A DNA stretch of 64,000 nt from Spirosoma sp. KUDC1026 (GTDB lineage: Bacteria; Bacteroidota; Bacteroidia; Cytophagales; Spirosomataceae), in NCBI RefSeq assembly GCF_013375035.1, contig NZ_CP056032.1:5020001-5084000 (forward strand), written 5' to 3'. The translations under genes and the position numbers were made by a program. The notes under the pieces were generated by a model, which did not search any database, was not told where the DNA came from, and worked only from the letters and a program-made list of their open reading frames with translations. Position 1 is the stretch's first letter, and every line of letters begins with the position of its first letter. Shown here piece after piece: positions 1 through 9,930 of this stretch.

Positions 1-2
1 TG

Positions 3-905
3 TCGGGCTTTGTCATTGCTTATGCGTATGACCAGAAACTATCTGCGCTCGGCATTATTCCGTTCCTGAAACTCCGGCTGATCCGGCTCCATCCGCTGGT
101 CGTTATTGGCTCTGTGATTGGTTTACTAACGTTTGTTTTCGATCCGTTCAGCAAGCTTTACCAGGCATATAGCGGCAAACTGGTCCCCATGTTTGTTGCT
201 TCCTGTTTGATGATCCCCTACCCTCTGGTGCACGAACGGTACTATAATATTTTTCACCTGAACCCGCCTACCTGGTCGCTGTTCTGGGAGTACGTAGCCA
301 ATGGGCTCTATGCTCTACTCCTGATCAGGATATCCAACAAAGTCTTGTGGATTCTAACCATCATAGCGGCTGGCTGTCTGATCTACGAAGCCCGTCACTC
401 CACGAATCTGGGGGTTGGGTTTGGGGGAGACAATGTTATTGGCGGAGGCTTCAGGGCGTTCTTTTCGTTCTTCGCCGGTGTGCTTGTGTATCGCTCCGGG
501 TGGGTTATTACCTCCCGTCTTGATTTTGTGGCGATGGCTATCCTGTTGCTGATCGCCTTCCTGATTCCCTTCTCAAAATCAGTCAACTGGTTTGTCGATC
601 CAGGAATCGCTATCTTCTACTTCCCGTTCCTGATTGCCCTGGGAGCAGGAGCCAGACCCAGGGCGGCACTGGCCAGAATCTGCAGGTTTTCCGGTGATAT
701 CTCCTACCCGCTTTACATGACCCATTACCCCTTTCTGTGGATTGTGTATAGTTACATGCAGGTAAATAAACCGCCTATCTCCCAGCTGGTCATTATTACC
801 ATCGCGGGTACTATACTTCTGATTATCAACGCATACCTAATTATGCGCTTTCTGGACATACCCATCCGTGACTACTTAAAAAAGGGACTCACAAAAACGC
901 CGTAG
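3..905 (+). CDS. Acyltransferase family 3 membrane protein, 5'-truncated by window edge
   Basis: The reading frame is already open at base 3 and ends at a TAG at 903-905, so about 300 C-terminal residues are present and the N-terminus lies outside the window. The first visible residues (SGFVIAYAYD, then RLIRLHPL) match the conserved stretch after the catalytic His region of acyltransferase-3 (OatA/WecH-like) integral membrane enzymes, and the rest alternates hydrophobic helices with short polar loops, including a PTWSLFWEY motif typical of the family. Such enzymes O-acetylate or acylate extracytoplasmic glycans or lipids; the substrate here cannot be told. A GTG at 114 is an internal codon, not the start. 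Family assignment is firm, function inferred. Confidence 0.85.
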   Translation, partial: SGFVIAYAYDQKLSALGIIPFLKLRLIRLHPLVVIGSVIGLLTFVFDPFSKLYQAYSGKLVPMFVASCLMIPYPLVHERYYNIFHLNPPTWSLFWEYVANGLYALLLIRISNKVLWILTIIAAGCLIYEARHSTNLGVGFGGDNVIGGGFRAFFSFFAGVLVYRSGWVITSRLDFVAMAILLLIAFLIPFSKSVNWFVDPGIAIFYFPFLIALGAGARPRAALARICRFSGDISYPLYMTHYPFLWIVYSYMQVNKPPISQLVIITIAGTILLIINAYLIMRFLDIPIRDYLKKGLTKTP

Positions 906-924
906 CCTTTTTTGTAAGTCCCTT
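882..924. terminator. Bidirectional hairpin terminator overlapping the acyltransferase stop
   Basis: A 16-base arm at 882-897 pairs with 909-924 with one mismatch, around a 10-base loop, and both sides are flanked by A/T runs. The left arm lies inside the last codons of the acyltransferase gene. It separates that gene from the convergent oxidoreductase gene ending at 977. Confidence 0.7.
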
Positions 925-976
925 AATTCAGAGTCCAGTTGAAAACTGTTCTATTCATTACTGATTGACGTCTCCT

Positions 977-1864
977 CTATCGTTTGCCAACCCCGGCATT
1001 CTCGGACACTTCGCCCGCGAAACCGGCCCAATCGATGTTATCAACACCCTTGGCAACGGTCGCAGTCAGTTGCTGATGAACGACCTGAGCAAACGGCATC
1101 GGCACCAGCGATTTCTGGGCTTCATCCAGTACCAGGCAGATATCTTTGCGAATCAGGGCCGGGGCCGCGCCAACAGGTTCGTACACCTCCTCGGCGACCA
1201 TTTTGCCGTAGTTTTTGTAGACCGGCGAGTTGAACAGTGTATCGGTGAAGAACGTCCAGACGGCGGTGCGATCGATACCATTTTTCTCCGCCAGCGTGAA
1301 CGCTTCGGCCATAGCTTCGATGGCGCATCCCAGCATGAAATTGCCGGACAGTTTCACGACATTGGCCGCACCCGGATCCTCACCAAAGTCGTATATCCCC
1401 TGCCCGATCTGGTCCAGCAGCGGACGAACTTTAGTTTTGGCAGCCCCGTCACCGGAAATGGTCAGCCAGAGTTTAGCCGCGGCAGCCGCGTCGGGCTTGC
1501 CAAACACCGGGCAGGCTACGTAGATTGTTCCCCGCTGCTGGTGCAGGTCAGCCAGTTGCCGGGCGGTATCCGGTGCAATCGTGCTGCACGATACGTGAAC
1601 AGCCCCCTCCGGCAGCCGGTCCAGAAAACCAAACTCCCCCGTTGCGACTTCGCGCAACGCGGCATCGTCGGTCAGCATCGTAAACACGACGTCGGCGTTC
1701 TCGGCAGCTTCGGCGGGCGTAGCTGCCCACTGAGCACCGGCTTCCATTAACGTATCGGCCTTTTCTTTTGTCCGGTTAAATACGGTCAGCTGGTGCCCAC
1801 CTTTAAGCAGGTTATGCGCAATGGCCTGACCCATATTGCCCAGGCCGATGAATGCAATCGTCAT
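977..1864 (-). CDS. NAD(P)-dependent oxidoreductase, 3-hydroxyisobutyrate dehydrogenase family
   Basis: A 295-residue protein with an N-terminal Rossmann fingerprint (FIGLGNMGQAIAHNL, about residues 5-19), the NRT/K pattern after beta-2 that suggests NADP(H) preference, a substrate-binding segment CSTIAPDTARQLAD, and the family's catalytic Lys in VVKLSGNFML. Length fits the beta-hydroxyacid dehydrogenase family. Members reduce short beta-hydroxyacids or semialdehydes (3-hydroxyisobutyrate, tartronate semialdehyde, glyoxylate/succinic semialdehyde); which one is not clear. It starts only 6 bp after the stop of the universal stress gene, so the two are probably co-transcribed, hinting at stress-induced aldehyde handling (inference). 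Confidence 0.88.
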   Translation of the reverse strand: MTIAFIGLGNMGQAIAHNLLKGGHQLTVFNRTKEKADTLMEAGAQWAATPAEAAENADVVFTMLTDDAALREVATGEFGFLDRLPEGAVHVSCSTIAPDTARQLADLHQQRGTIYVACPVFGKPDAAAAAKLWLTISGDGAAKTKVRPLLDQIGQGIYDFGEDPGAANVVKLSGNFMLGCAIEAMAEAFTLAEKNGIDRTAVWTFFTDTLFNSPVYKNYGKMVAEEVYEPVGAAPALIRKDICLVLDEAQKSLVPMPFAQVVHQQLTATVAKGVDNIDWAGFAGEVSENAGVGKR

Positions 1865-1870
1865 ACGCGT

Positions 1871-2599
1871 TTATTTGGGCTGGTGATAGATCAGGAGCGG
1901 CACGTCCGATTTTTCGACCAGCGCGCTCACCTTGTTCGGATGCAGCAGGCTATCCAGAAAACCACCGGCCGGATAGAGTTGCATCACAACCAGATCGGCG
2001 TTATTGTGCTCCAGTTTATCTTCCGTCAGTACCACCAGAGTTGCTCCAAACATATCAATCAACCAATCGGTTTGCTGCGCTACGTCGCTCTGGCTGGTCT
2101 TGGGCTGCATAGCGTAGGCAATGGTTCTTACCTCGGCCGGGCGTACGGCCTGGCTATCGTCCGTCATCGGAATAATCAACACCGGGCAGGTAGCCCCTTC
2201 CGCCACATCCGACACAGCGCTACCCGCCAGCCGGTCGAAGAATGTGCTTAGATCGCTGCGACCCATGACAATCAGGTCCGACTGCAGCACACGCGCGGTT
2301 TCCAGGATCTCGTCCTCAATTGCCCCAATGCGCCACTCAGCTTTAACCGAATACCCTTCAGCGATCAGCTTCGTTTCCAGATCCACCAGTTGCTGGCGGC
2401 CAATATCTTCCAGTTCCAGTGCCGTCAGCGTTCCCAGACCAGGATCACCAACCGTGGGCAGGGTCGTGTCGGGAACAACGGGTTGATATACGTGCAGCAA
2501 CGTAATGGTTGCGCCCGTTTGTTTAGCAAACAACCGAACCCAGTCCAGGGCTGCGGTCGTATGCGTAGAGAAATCCGTAGGGAAAAGCAAGCTTGTCAT
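1871..2599 (-). CDS. Tandem universal stress protein (UspA family)
   Basis: 242 residues containing two Usp-like halves. The first (about 1-147) is canonical: LLFPTDFST at the N-terminus with the ATP-contacting Asp, LLHVYQP, and the VMGRSD...LAGSAVSDVAEGATCPVLIIP C-terminal signature. The second half (about 150-242) is shortened and has lost the glycine-rich nucleotide loop, ending in LLIYHQPK. Usp proteins are cytoplasmic ATP-binding stress regulators. Tandem Usp proteins of about 280 residues are frequent in Bacteroidota; this one is at the short end because of the degenerate second domain. Likely first gene of a two-gene unit with the downstream oxidoreductase. Confidence 0.88.
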   Translation of the reverse strand: MTSLLFPTDFSTHTTAALDWVRLFAKQTGATITLLHVYQPVVPDTTLPTVGDPGLGTLTALELEDIGRQQLVDLETKLIAEGYSVKAEWRIGAIEDEILETARVLQSDLIVMGRSDLSTFFDRLAGSAVSDVAEGATCPVLIIPMTDDSQAVRPAEVRTIAYAMQPKTSQSDVAQQTDWLIDMFGATLVVLTEDKLEHNNADLVVMQLYPAGGFLDSLLHPNKVSALVEKSDVPLLIYHQPK

Positions 2600-2753
2600 T
2601 CGTGCGTGAATCTTGATGTATCTGCATCAACAAATAAAACGGCCAACGTTCCCGATTTTCACCAAGTTTCTTGGCTCTCCAGCCAGTTGCTTAGCCCCGC
2701 TGACCTGGCTTAATTCGTTTCCTGCCCGGTCTGTTCCGGCTATCTATAGTTGG

Positions 2754-3413
2754 CTAACCAGTCGCTAAATGGCGATCGTATCCTGCCTGAACCAACGCTT
2801 CGTAGGCAGCCCATACCTCTTGCGGGATCGGTTGCGGTATCTGAAAACCCAGCTTCGGATAAAGCTGTATTCGCTGCAGGTCACCAACCATGATATTGAT
2901 TACATCGTCGGGCGTCAGGGCAGAGTTGGTATACCGCCCCAAATAGTCATCGAATGAATCCTGGGGAGAGGTAACCAGTACGTCTTTTTGCGGCCACACT
3001 TTCCTAAACGTAGCAAAGCTCCGACGTTCCATGTATGGCTTCTGAACCACGATAAAACGCTCCGCGTCTAACCGGCGCTGTTCTAGTAGCTGCCGGGAAA
3101 ACAGTACGTTCTCGCCCGTATTACTGGATCGGTCCTCAATCAGGATCTGCTGGTCGGGGACGCCCATGTCCCGCGCAATTTGTGCGAATAATTCGGCTTC
3201 GGGCTTCGACCACATATGCCGGGTAATGACACCCAGTCCGCCGGAAAACATAAGTAAGGGCGCCCAGCCTTCCAGAAATAACTCGGCTCCCCGCTCGGCC
3301 ACCCGAAGGTCGTGACTACAGAGTACTAAGATAACATCGGCTTTGGTCAGTGTATGGTTCAGACGATGGTAATCCCACAGGGTGAGTGCCAGCTGGCGTA
3401 TGTAATCAGTCAT
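2754..3413 (-). CDS. YdcF/SanA family (DUF218) protein
   Basis: 219 residues with the DUF218 core: ADVILVLCSHDLRVAERGAEL, LLMFSGGLGVITR, EDRSSNTGENVLFSRQLL and a late basic segment VQKPYMERRSFATF. This family has an alpha/beta fold linked to cell-envelope functions (E. coli SanA/ElyC/YdcF) and binds S-adenosylmethionine in YdcF; the biochemical reaction is unsettled. No membrane segment or signal peptide is seen, so it resembles cytoplasmic YdcF more than the membrane-anchored SanA/ElyC. It is 155 bp upstream of and separate from the Usp gene. Confidence 0.85.
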   Translation of the reverse strand: MTDYIRQLALTLWDYHRLNHTLTKADVILVLCSHDLRVAERGAELFLEGWAPLLMFSGGLGVITRHMWSKPEAELFAQIARDMGVPDQQILIEDRSSNTGENVLFSRQLLEQRRLDAERFIVVQKPYMERRSFATFRKVWPQKDVLVTSPQDSFDDYLGRYTNSALTPDDVINIMVGDLQRIQLYPKLGFQIPQPIPQEVWAAYEALVQAGYDRHLATG

Positions 3414-3887
3414 TTTACGTAGTGCTGATCTGAATGTATAACTAATTCAGTTGGCGTGAGCACCCAGGTACAGGAACCAACGTTGGTTTATGGCCGCCTG
3501 GAAGAGCCGAAAATTACCACTTATTTCCCGTCTGTTATGGACGACTTGGCCTAAAAACCGACGTTTCCACGATGTAGACAGCAGGATGTCTAGTTTCCGT
3601 TCAAATCACGCTCACCTTCTGGTATCTGAAGACCTGATACAACGATCCGCTGATACGCTCAATGTAACACGATCGGCTATCTGGTTATACTTAAGCGGAA
3701 TAAAGAGCGTCGAAAGCAGTAGTCAGAGGATATTATCAAACAATAGTGAACTGAATGGCTCCTTATTAACCTTTTTGCTGATAAACAAGAAAGGTCCTGC
3801 TCGCAAAACTCGCGTCAGTTGATCCGTGTTAAACGGCGAGAAAGGTCACCTAGTTTACCGTCAAACTTTATTCCTGACGTAGCTAGT
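3414..3887. other. Intergenic region, no supported gene
   Basis: About 470 bp between divergent genes. An open frame of 110 codons on the plus strand at 3490-3822 has a composition unlike a real protein and no recognisable motif. The segment presumably holds promoters for the YdcF-type gene (leftward) and for the GAF-led operon (rightward), but no convincing -33/-7 pair was identified. Confidence 0.5.
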
Positions 3888-6197
3888 ATGGGTACACATA
3901 TACACTCGAATACACCAGTTTCTCGACTATTACGGTTTCGACTGTCTTTTCAGCCGTTTATCCACTACCTGAAGAAAAACAGGCCGGAAGCAGGCTCGTC
4001 CCGCCTGATGTCGGACCTGGTCGACTACCTCATCAACCGGCTAATGCCGTTCCCGGATTTCAGCCAGACCGACAGTCCGCCCGCTGATGCTGAACGCCTG
4101 AAAGAGATCTTTGAGCTGATCGCGTTCAGTATTCTGCCCATGACCCGCGTCCAGGCAGACATAGCCTATGCCTTCGGCCTGCCAGACCCGATTCATATCC
4201 TGCACCGGTCGCCGGCCTTCGAACGGATGGTCCGTGATTCACCGGATTTACTCAGGGAGATCAAGGCCGATATTGACCCAGTAGATCACCTGCGATTCGG
4301 CTACCGGCAGATTCTGGAGAAAGCCTACCACGTACAGGGTTTCGGCAACGACACGGCTTTCTTTACGTTTCAGAAACGGGTAGATGGGCTGACGAAATTT
4401 TACCGGACTCACATCGACACCACCTTCATTACGCTGCACTGGGAAGGAGAGCTCCCCCCCCTGCAGGAGGCCTGGGTAAATTTTGCCTGGGGCCTGCGGC
4501 AAACCGTTGATGACCTGCCCACTTCCCTTCCCCTGGAGCACTTTACCGGCGAAGGCTTTGGTTTTTTCTGGATCGAAGATGTTACCGAGTCGGAAACAAT
4601 CCAGCAGTTGCGCGAGGTCTTTACGCATCTGCAGTCGGATACAGAGCCTATCGTCTACAGTCGGTTCGAGAGCGGCCTGCGCAACTACTTGTTCCAGCCC
4701 GATCTACAGGTCGGTTTGTTTCCGCTGGTGCAGATCAACGACCACCTGGTTCATGCGCCTGACTTCACCCGACGCAGTATTTTTTTTAAACACGCTGGCG
4801 AAAGGCTGGAGTTTGAAACGTTGCAGCGCCTGAAGCCGTGTATGGGGAAAAAGCCCCTGCCGATTATTGTTCCTTCACTGGCAGACATTCCAGCCGACGG
4901 GATGCCGATTGATCGTCCGCACAACATTCAGAGCTTTATTCTGTACCCGATCATAGCGGGTGACAATATTCTGGGCGTACTTGAAATTGGCAGCCCGCAC
5001 GCTAATGCGCTGAACGAGCAGACCGAATACAAGCTGGAAGCCATCGTGCCCCTGGTTCGGGAGCTGCTACTGTACCAGCGGAATCAGTTTATGGGTCGGA
5101 TACAGGCAACCATCCGCAATCAGTTTACATCCCTGCAACCCGCTGTGGAATGGAAGTTCTACGAGGCAGCCTGGAGTTACCTGCGCGACAACGAAAAACA
5201 GTTACCCGCCATTCATTTCCCCGACGTGTTTCCGCTGTACGGCGCTATCGATATTCGCAACTCGTCGTCGGAACGAAATAACGCCATCCAGCAGGACCTT
5301 GTTCAGCAGTTGGCAGCCGTCGATGCGCTGCTGGCCATTCAGGACCAGGCCGGCGATCCGAGTCAGTCCGATCCGCTGCGGCAGGACGTTCGGCAATGGC
5401 AGCATCAGGTCGCCAATGGACTAAGCCCCGATGCGGATGCGGACCTGACGTATTTTCTAACGCAGGAAGTGAGTACCTATCTGCAGCGTATTCAGGTCCC
5501 CCGCCCGGTCCTCCGGGAGAAAGTACAGGCCTATTTTACCCAGCTTGATCCCACGTCCGGTCTGTTCACCGAACACCTGCAGGCTTTTGAACAAAGCCAT
5601 GCCTGGCTGAATGCTACGCTGGAAGAGTATCTCGACAGCCAGCAGAAAAACCTGCAGGCCATTTACCCAAACTATTTCGAGAAGTTTCGCACAGACGGGA
5701 TGGAATATACGCTCTATGCCGGGCAATCCATTGCCCCCCAGAAGCCATTCAGCGAAGAGGATCTGCAGCACCTCCGGCGGTGGCAGTTGGTGTCTATGGT
5801 GGAGATGGCGCAGCTGTCTCACCGCATACAGCCGCATCTGTCCCTACCGCTGCGGACCACCCAGCTTATTCTGGTACACAAACGCCCTGTCACCATCGGC
5901 TTCCGCCGGAACGAGCGCCGGTTCGACGTAGAAGGGTCGTACAGTATCCGATACGAAGTCATCAAAAAGCGGATTGACAAAGCCAGTATCAAGGGCTCAA
6001 CCGAACGACTCACCAAACCTGACACGATTGCCCTGGTGTATGCCAACAAACGGGAACTGGCGGATTACCTGCCGATTATCGATGAGTTGCAGCAGACAGG
6101 CCGGTTAGGGACGGCGCTGGAATACCTGGACCTGGAACCCCTGCAGGGCATTACCCGGCTTAAGGCAGTACGATTAGCCATTAACTACGCGGCATGA
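3888..6197 (+). CDS. Large GAF-domain protein, first gene of a four-gene operon
   Basis: About 769 residues from the ATG at 3888; the frame is open back to a TTG at 3819, but the ATG gives a normal start (MGTHIHSNTP). A GAF-like segment lies near residues 330-420 (IQSFILYPIIAGDNILGVLEIGS, then EAIVPLVRELL). The N- and C-terminal parts are helical and do not match a domain I can name; there is no histidine-kinase or GGDEF signature and no membrane segment. Proteins of this type in Cytophagales are annotated only as GAF-domain proteins. Its TGA overlaps the ATG of the next gene by 4 bases (ATGA), implying translational coupling with the phosphoesterase-barrel protein. Confidence 0.75.
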   Translation: MGTHIHSNTPVSRLLRFRLSFQPFIHYLKKNRPEAGSSRLMSDLVDYLINRLMPFPDFSQTDSPPADAERLKEIFELIAFSILPMTRVQADIAYAFGLPDPIHILHRSPAFERMVRDSPDLLREIKADIDPVDHLRFGYRQILEKAYHVQGFGNDTAFFTFQKRVDGLTKFYRTHIDTTFITLHWEGELPPLQEAWVNFAWGLRQTVDDLPTSLPLEHFTGEGFGFFWIEDVTESETIQQLREVFTHLQSDTEPIVYSRFESGLRNYLFQPDLQVGLFPLVQINDHLVHAPDFTRRSIFFKHAGERLEFETLQRLKPCMGKKPLPIIVPSLADIPADGMPIDRPHNIQSFILYPIIAGDNILGVLEIGSPHANALNEQTEYKLEAIVPLVRELLLYQRNQFMGRIQATIRNQFTSLQPAVEWKFYEAAWSYLRDNEKQLPAIHFPDVFPLYGAIDIRNSSSERNNAIQQDLVQQLAAVDALLAIQDQAGDPSQSDPLRQDVRQWQHQVANGLSPDADADLTYFLTQEVSTYLQRIQVPRPVLREKVQAYFTQLDPTSGLFTEHLQAFEQSHAWLNATLEEYLDSQQKNLQAIYPNYFEKFRTDGMEYTLYAGQSIAPQKPFSEEDLQHLRRWQLVSMVEMAQLSHRIQPHLSLPLRTTQLILVHKRPVTIGFRRNERRFDVEGSYSIRYEVIKKRIDKASIKGSTERLTKPDTIALVYANKRELADYLPIIDELQQTGRLGTALEYLDLEPLQGITRLKAVRLAINYAA

Positions 6198-9100
6198 AAC
6201 ACCTGTTTACGCGCACCGGTAGCCTGTTGCTAGGGCTTCTGACCGTTTTAGTCGGGCCTATGTTAGCGCAACCCGTACCGCCCGATTCCGTCAAACATCG
6301 GCTGATTCTCATTGGCGACGCCGGTCGGCTGTTCAAGGGCAGAAACCCCGTTGTAGATGCCGTCTCGGCCCGCTACAACCTGGACAACAGCCGTACAACG
6401 CTGCTTTACCTGGGGGATAACGTGTATCCCCACGGTTTGGAAGACGAAAGCCATCCGGACTATGACTCCCTCACCACCATCCTCGGATATCAGGCCCGGC
6501 CAGGATTGGCCAATCCTGGCCGGACTAATCCTGGCCGGGCCCAGCCTGGAGTTGGTAAGCAGTCGAACGTACTGTTTATTCCGGGTAACCACGACTGGGG
6601 CAAAGGCAAACCCGACGGCTGGGAGAAGATCAGGCGGCAGGGTCATTGGCTGGATAGCCTGCACGCGCCCAATATCCGACTGCTTCCCGCTGAAGGTTGT
6701 CCCGGTCCGGAAGTTGTTCCGCTGGATAATAACCTGCTGCTGGTAATCATCGACACGCAGTGGTGGCTGCATCCCTACGAAAAGCCCGGCCCGGACTCGG
6801 ATTGTGCCTGCAAAACCGAGGATGAGGTGCTGACCCGCTTGACTGATATTATTCAGCAAAACAAGGACAAAGGCATTGTGCTGGCTACCCACCAGCCCTT
6901 CCGCAGCTACGGCATTCATGGCGGGTATTACACCATCAAACAGCACATCTTTCCGCTGACCGATTTCAACGCCCACCTCTACATTCCCCTGCCCGTTATC
7001 GGGTCCATTTACCCGATTGCCCGTGGGGTGTTTGGCAATATTCAGGATCTGCCGAACCCAACCTACCAGGACATGATTCGGCGGATGGAAGCCGCCGTAT
7101 CGGCAGCCCCGAACGTCCTGTTTGTGTCAGGACACGATCATGCCCTGCAGCATATTGTCGACAAAGGTCGGTCGTATATCATCAGTGGATCGGGCATTAA
7201 CCGGGAGCGGGTAAAGAACGGCAAACTGGCTCGATTCGTGAGTGGCGAGTGGGGCTACGTCGTCGTCGACCACCTGACGAATGGACGGGTACGGGCTACG
7301 TTCTACACCGTCGACGAAGCGGCCAAAGCAACGCCCGTCTACACGACCGATATTTTCACCGTATCACCTACTAAAGAGAGGCAGACGGGTCAGGTGGCTT
7401 CGCCTTCCTTTCCAGACAGCGTGCGGGTGGCCGTAGCTCCGGCTTATGACAGCGTGGGTCGTTTTCACCGCTGGCTGCTGGGCGACAATTACCGGCGCCA
7501 GTGGGCCACGCCGGTTACCTTTCCGGTATTCAAGCTGACACAGACCAACGGCGGTTTTGCGATTCTCCAGCGGGGCGGTGGTCAGCAAACCAAGTCGCTG
7601 CGACTCGAAGACAAAGCCGGTCGGGAGTGGGTGTTACGGACAGTGCAGAAAGCCCCCGATCAGGCGCTGCCGGATTACTTGCGCCAGACCATTGCCAGCA
7701 CCATCCTACAGGATCAGATCTCGGCGGCTAATCCGTACGCGCCCCTAGCTGTTCCCACCCTGGCTACGGCGGCCCAGGTACCGCACGCTACCCCGATCTA
7801 CTGTTTCATTCCAGATGATCCAGCGCTGGGCGAGTACCGGGCCGATTTTGCCAATACCGTCTGCATCCTGGAAGAGCGTAATCCGGGCGAGGGTAAAAGC
7901 ATCAGCACGCCCAAGGTCGTCGACGCGCTCGAAGAAGACAATGATAACCAAATCAATCAGCGGGCGGTGCTGCGCGCCCGGCTGCTGGATCTGTTCATTG
8001 GCGACTGGGACCGCCACGAGGACCAGTGGCGCTGGGAAAGTCGGAAAGCGGGCAAGGGACGGATTTATACCCCCGTTCCCCGCGACCGGGATCAGGTCTT
8101 TTTCAAGGGCGAAGGGCCGCTGATCAAAATAGCCGGTCTGCCATGGATACAGCCCAAGTTTCAGGGATTCCGGTCGAAGCTTCCTAACGTGAACGGCTTC
8201 ATGTACAACGCCCGCTACTTCGACCGCCTGTTTCTGGCTGGTCTGAGCAGCGAGGACTGGCTCGAAACCATCGCCGACTTTCAGCAGGCAATGACCGACT
8301 CCGTTCTGCAGCGCGCCATGCAGCAGTTTCCACCCGCCATCCGGCAGCAAACCGGCGAGGAGATTCTGCAAACGCTGAAAGCACGCCGGTCTGACATGAT
8401 GGAATACGGCATGACGTATTACCGGTTTCTGTCCAGAACCGTTGACATTCCCGGCACCGACAAGACCGAACGGTTTCGGGTCGTTCACCAGGACGACGAT
8501 CATCTGATTGTTTCAGTATTCAAACTGAGTAAGAGCGGGGCGCAGGAACAGCGCTTATACAGCCGTGTGTTCGACGCAGCGACGACCGAAGAAGTCCGCC
8601 TGTACGGGCGGGGCGGCAACGATGAGTTTCTGATTAACGGCAACCAGCCCAGCCGCATCCGGGTCAGGATGATTGGGGGCGGGGGCAGCGATACGTTCCG
8701 GGTGGAGAGCCCGGCCCACCACCTGCGTCCGCTAACCGTTATCTACGACCGCTCGATGGAGAACAACGTGTTTCCGTCCAGTCAGCAGGCCGTCATTCAC
8801 ACCTCGGCCGACAAAGCTATCAATCAATACGACCCGCACTCGTTCAAATACGACCGACTGGTTCCGCAGCTCACGGCCGCGTACAACATCGACGACGGCG
8901 TTCTGCTGGGTGCTGGCCTGAGCTTGACCAAACAAGGCTTTCGAAAAGCGCCCTTTGCCGCTCAGCACAAACTGCTCATCGGCCATGCGCTGGCTACCAA
9001 CGCTACGTTCTTTCGGTATGACGGCATCCTGACCGACCTGATCGGCAAAACGGACCTCTGGCTGCATGCCGACCTGCGGGCGCCCAACAATACCCAGAAT

Positions 9101-9904
9101 TTCTTCGGGGTCGGTAACGAAACAGACTTCGACCGGTCGCGCCGGATTCGGCACTACCGCACCCGGTTTAACTTATACACCGTGGCGGCTTTACTGAAAC
9201 GTCCGCTGGGGCAACACGCTCAGGTGGCCGTTGGTCCTGTTTTTCAGTTTTTCAGTCTGGAGGAGGACAATAACCGGGGCCGGTTTATTGAAACTTACCT
9301 GAATCAGCTCCCTGAGCGAACATCATTCATTGACCGGGAAGGGTACGCCGGATACCGGGTTAACTTCCTGATCGACAACCGTAACAATCCAGACATACCA
9401 ACGCGGGGACTATACTGGGACACAAACCTGCAGGGTCTGCAGGCCCTGAGCGAATTAGGCCCCCAACTGACCCAGCTCTCGACCGATCTGCGGGTGTATT
9501 CCAGTTTCAGCAAAGCCGCCCGTTTCGTCGTTGCCAATCGGATTGGGGGGGGCGCTACGTTTGGCGACTCCCCGTTTTATCAGTTGCAGTTTCTGGGCGG
9601 CCGTTCGAACCTGCGCGGCTTCCGAAACTACCGCTTTGCGGGAAACAGTCTGGTTTACCATAACATCGACCTGCGGGTCAAGCTGTTCGACTTTAGTTCA
9701 TTTCTGTTTCCGGGCAGCGTTGGCATGACCTTTTTCAACGACATCGGCCGGGTGTGGGCCAAAGGCGAGCGCTCGGCCCAGTGGCATGATGGCTACGGCT
9801 TCGGTCTGTATGTCACCCCGATACAACTGCTGGTGCTGAACGGATCCGTCGCGTTTTCAAAAGAGAACACATTAGCTTACTTTTCCCTGGGGTATCGTTT
9901 TTAG
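6194..9904 (+). CDS. Metallophosphoesterase fused to BamA/TamA-type outer membrane barrel
   Basis: 1236 residues. A signal peptide (MKHLFTRTGSLLLGLLTVLV, cleavage after MLAQ) is followed by a calcineurin-like phosphoesterase domain (about 30-380) with motifs LIGDAG, YLGDNVYPHG, GNHDWGKG, THQPF and SGHDHALQ, so the metal-binding residues are present. A middle region (about 450-850) contains the YCFIPDDP and FIGDWDRHEDQWRW motifs seen in these fusions. The last about 350 residues form a beta-barrel with the surface-antigen signature LGGRSNLRGFRNYRF and a C-terminal aromatic strand ending FSLGYRF. It should sit in the outer membrane with the phosphoesterase in the periplasm or at the surface. 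A short Pro/Gly-rich tandem (near residue 100) interrupts the phosphoesterase domain. Substrate unknown. Confidence 0.9.
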   Translation: MKHLFTRTGSLLLGLLTVLVGPMLAQPVPPDSVKHRLILIGDAGRLFKGRNPVVDAVSARYNLDNSRTTLLYLGDNVYPHGLEDESHPDYDSLTTILGYQARPGLANPGRTNPGRAQPGVGKQSNVLFIPGNHDWGKGKPDGWEKIRRQGHWLDSLHAPNIRLLPAEGCPGPEVVPLDNNLLLVIIDTQWWLHPYEKPGPDSDCACKTEDEVLTRLTDIIQQNKDKGIVLATHQPFRSYGIHGGYYTIKQHIFPLTDFNAHLYIPLPVIGSIYPIARGVFGNIQDLPNPTYQDMIRRMEAAVSAAPNVLFVSGHDHALQHIVDKGRSYIISGSGINRERVKNGKLARFVSGEWGYVVVDHLTNGRVRATFYTVDEAAKATPVYTTDIFTVSPTKERQTGQVASPSFPDSVRVAVAPAYDSVGRFHRWLLGDNYRRQWATPVTFPVFKLTQTNGGFAILQRGGGQQTKSLRLEDKAGREWVLRTVQKAPDQALPDYLRQTIASTILQDQISAANPYAPLAVPTLATAAQVPHATPIYCFIPDDPALGEYRADFANTVCILEERNPGEGKSISTPKVVDALEEDNDNQINQRAVLRARLLDLFIGDWDRHEDQWRWESRKAGKGRIYTPVPRDRDQVFFKGEGPLIKIAGLPWIQPKFQGFRSKLPNVNGFMYNARYFDRLFLAGLSSEDWLETIADFQQAMTDSVLQRAMQQFPPAIRQQTGEEILQTLKARRSDMMEYGMTYYRFLSRTVDIPGTDKTERFRVVHQDDDHLIVSVFKLSKSGAQEQRLYSRVFDAATTEEVRLYGRGGNDEFLINGNQPSRIRVRMIGGGGSDTFRVESPAHHLRPLTVIYDRSMENNVFPSSQQAVIHTSADKAINQYDPHSFKYDRLVPQLTAAYNIDDGVLLGAGLSLTKQGFRKAPFAAQHKLLIGHALATNATFFRYDGILTDLIGKTDLWLHADLRAPNNTQNFFGVGNETDFDRSRRIRHYRTRFNLYTVAALLKRPLGQHAQVAVGPVFQFFSLEEDNNRGRFIETYLNQLPERTSFIDREGYAGYRVNFLIDNRNNPDIPTRGLYWDTNLQGLQALSELGPQLTQLSTDLRVYSSFSKAARFVVANRIGGGATFGDSPFYQLQFLGGRSNLRGFRNYRFAGNSLVYHNIDLRVKLFDFSSFLFPGSVGMTFFNDIGRVWAKGERSAQWHDGYGFGLYVTPIQLLVLNGSVAFSKENTLAYFSLGYRF

Positions 9905-9930
9905 CCCGGTAACCTGTAACCGAGATTATC

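Noticed and set aside
965..1750. 261-codon plus-strand frame opposite the oxidoreductase gene
   Set aside because: It is the antisense shadow of a clearly recognisable dehydrogenase; residues are not family-like.
3490..3822. 110-codon plus-strand frame ahead of the GAF gene
   Set aside because: Composition and residue pattern are not protein-like, no motif or leader, and it runs into the frame of the real gene.
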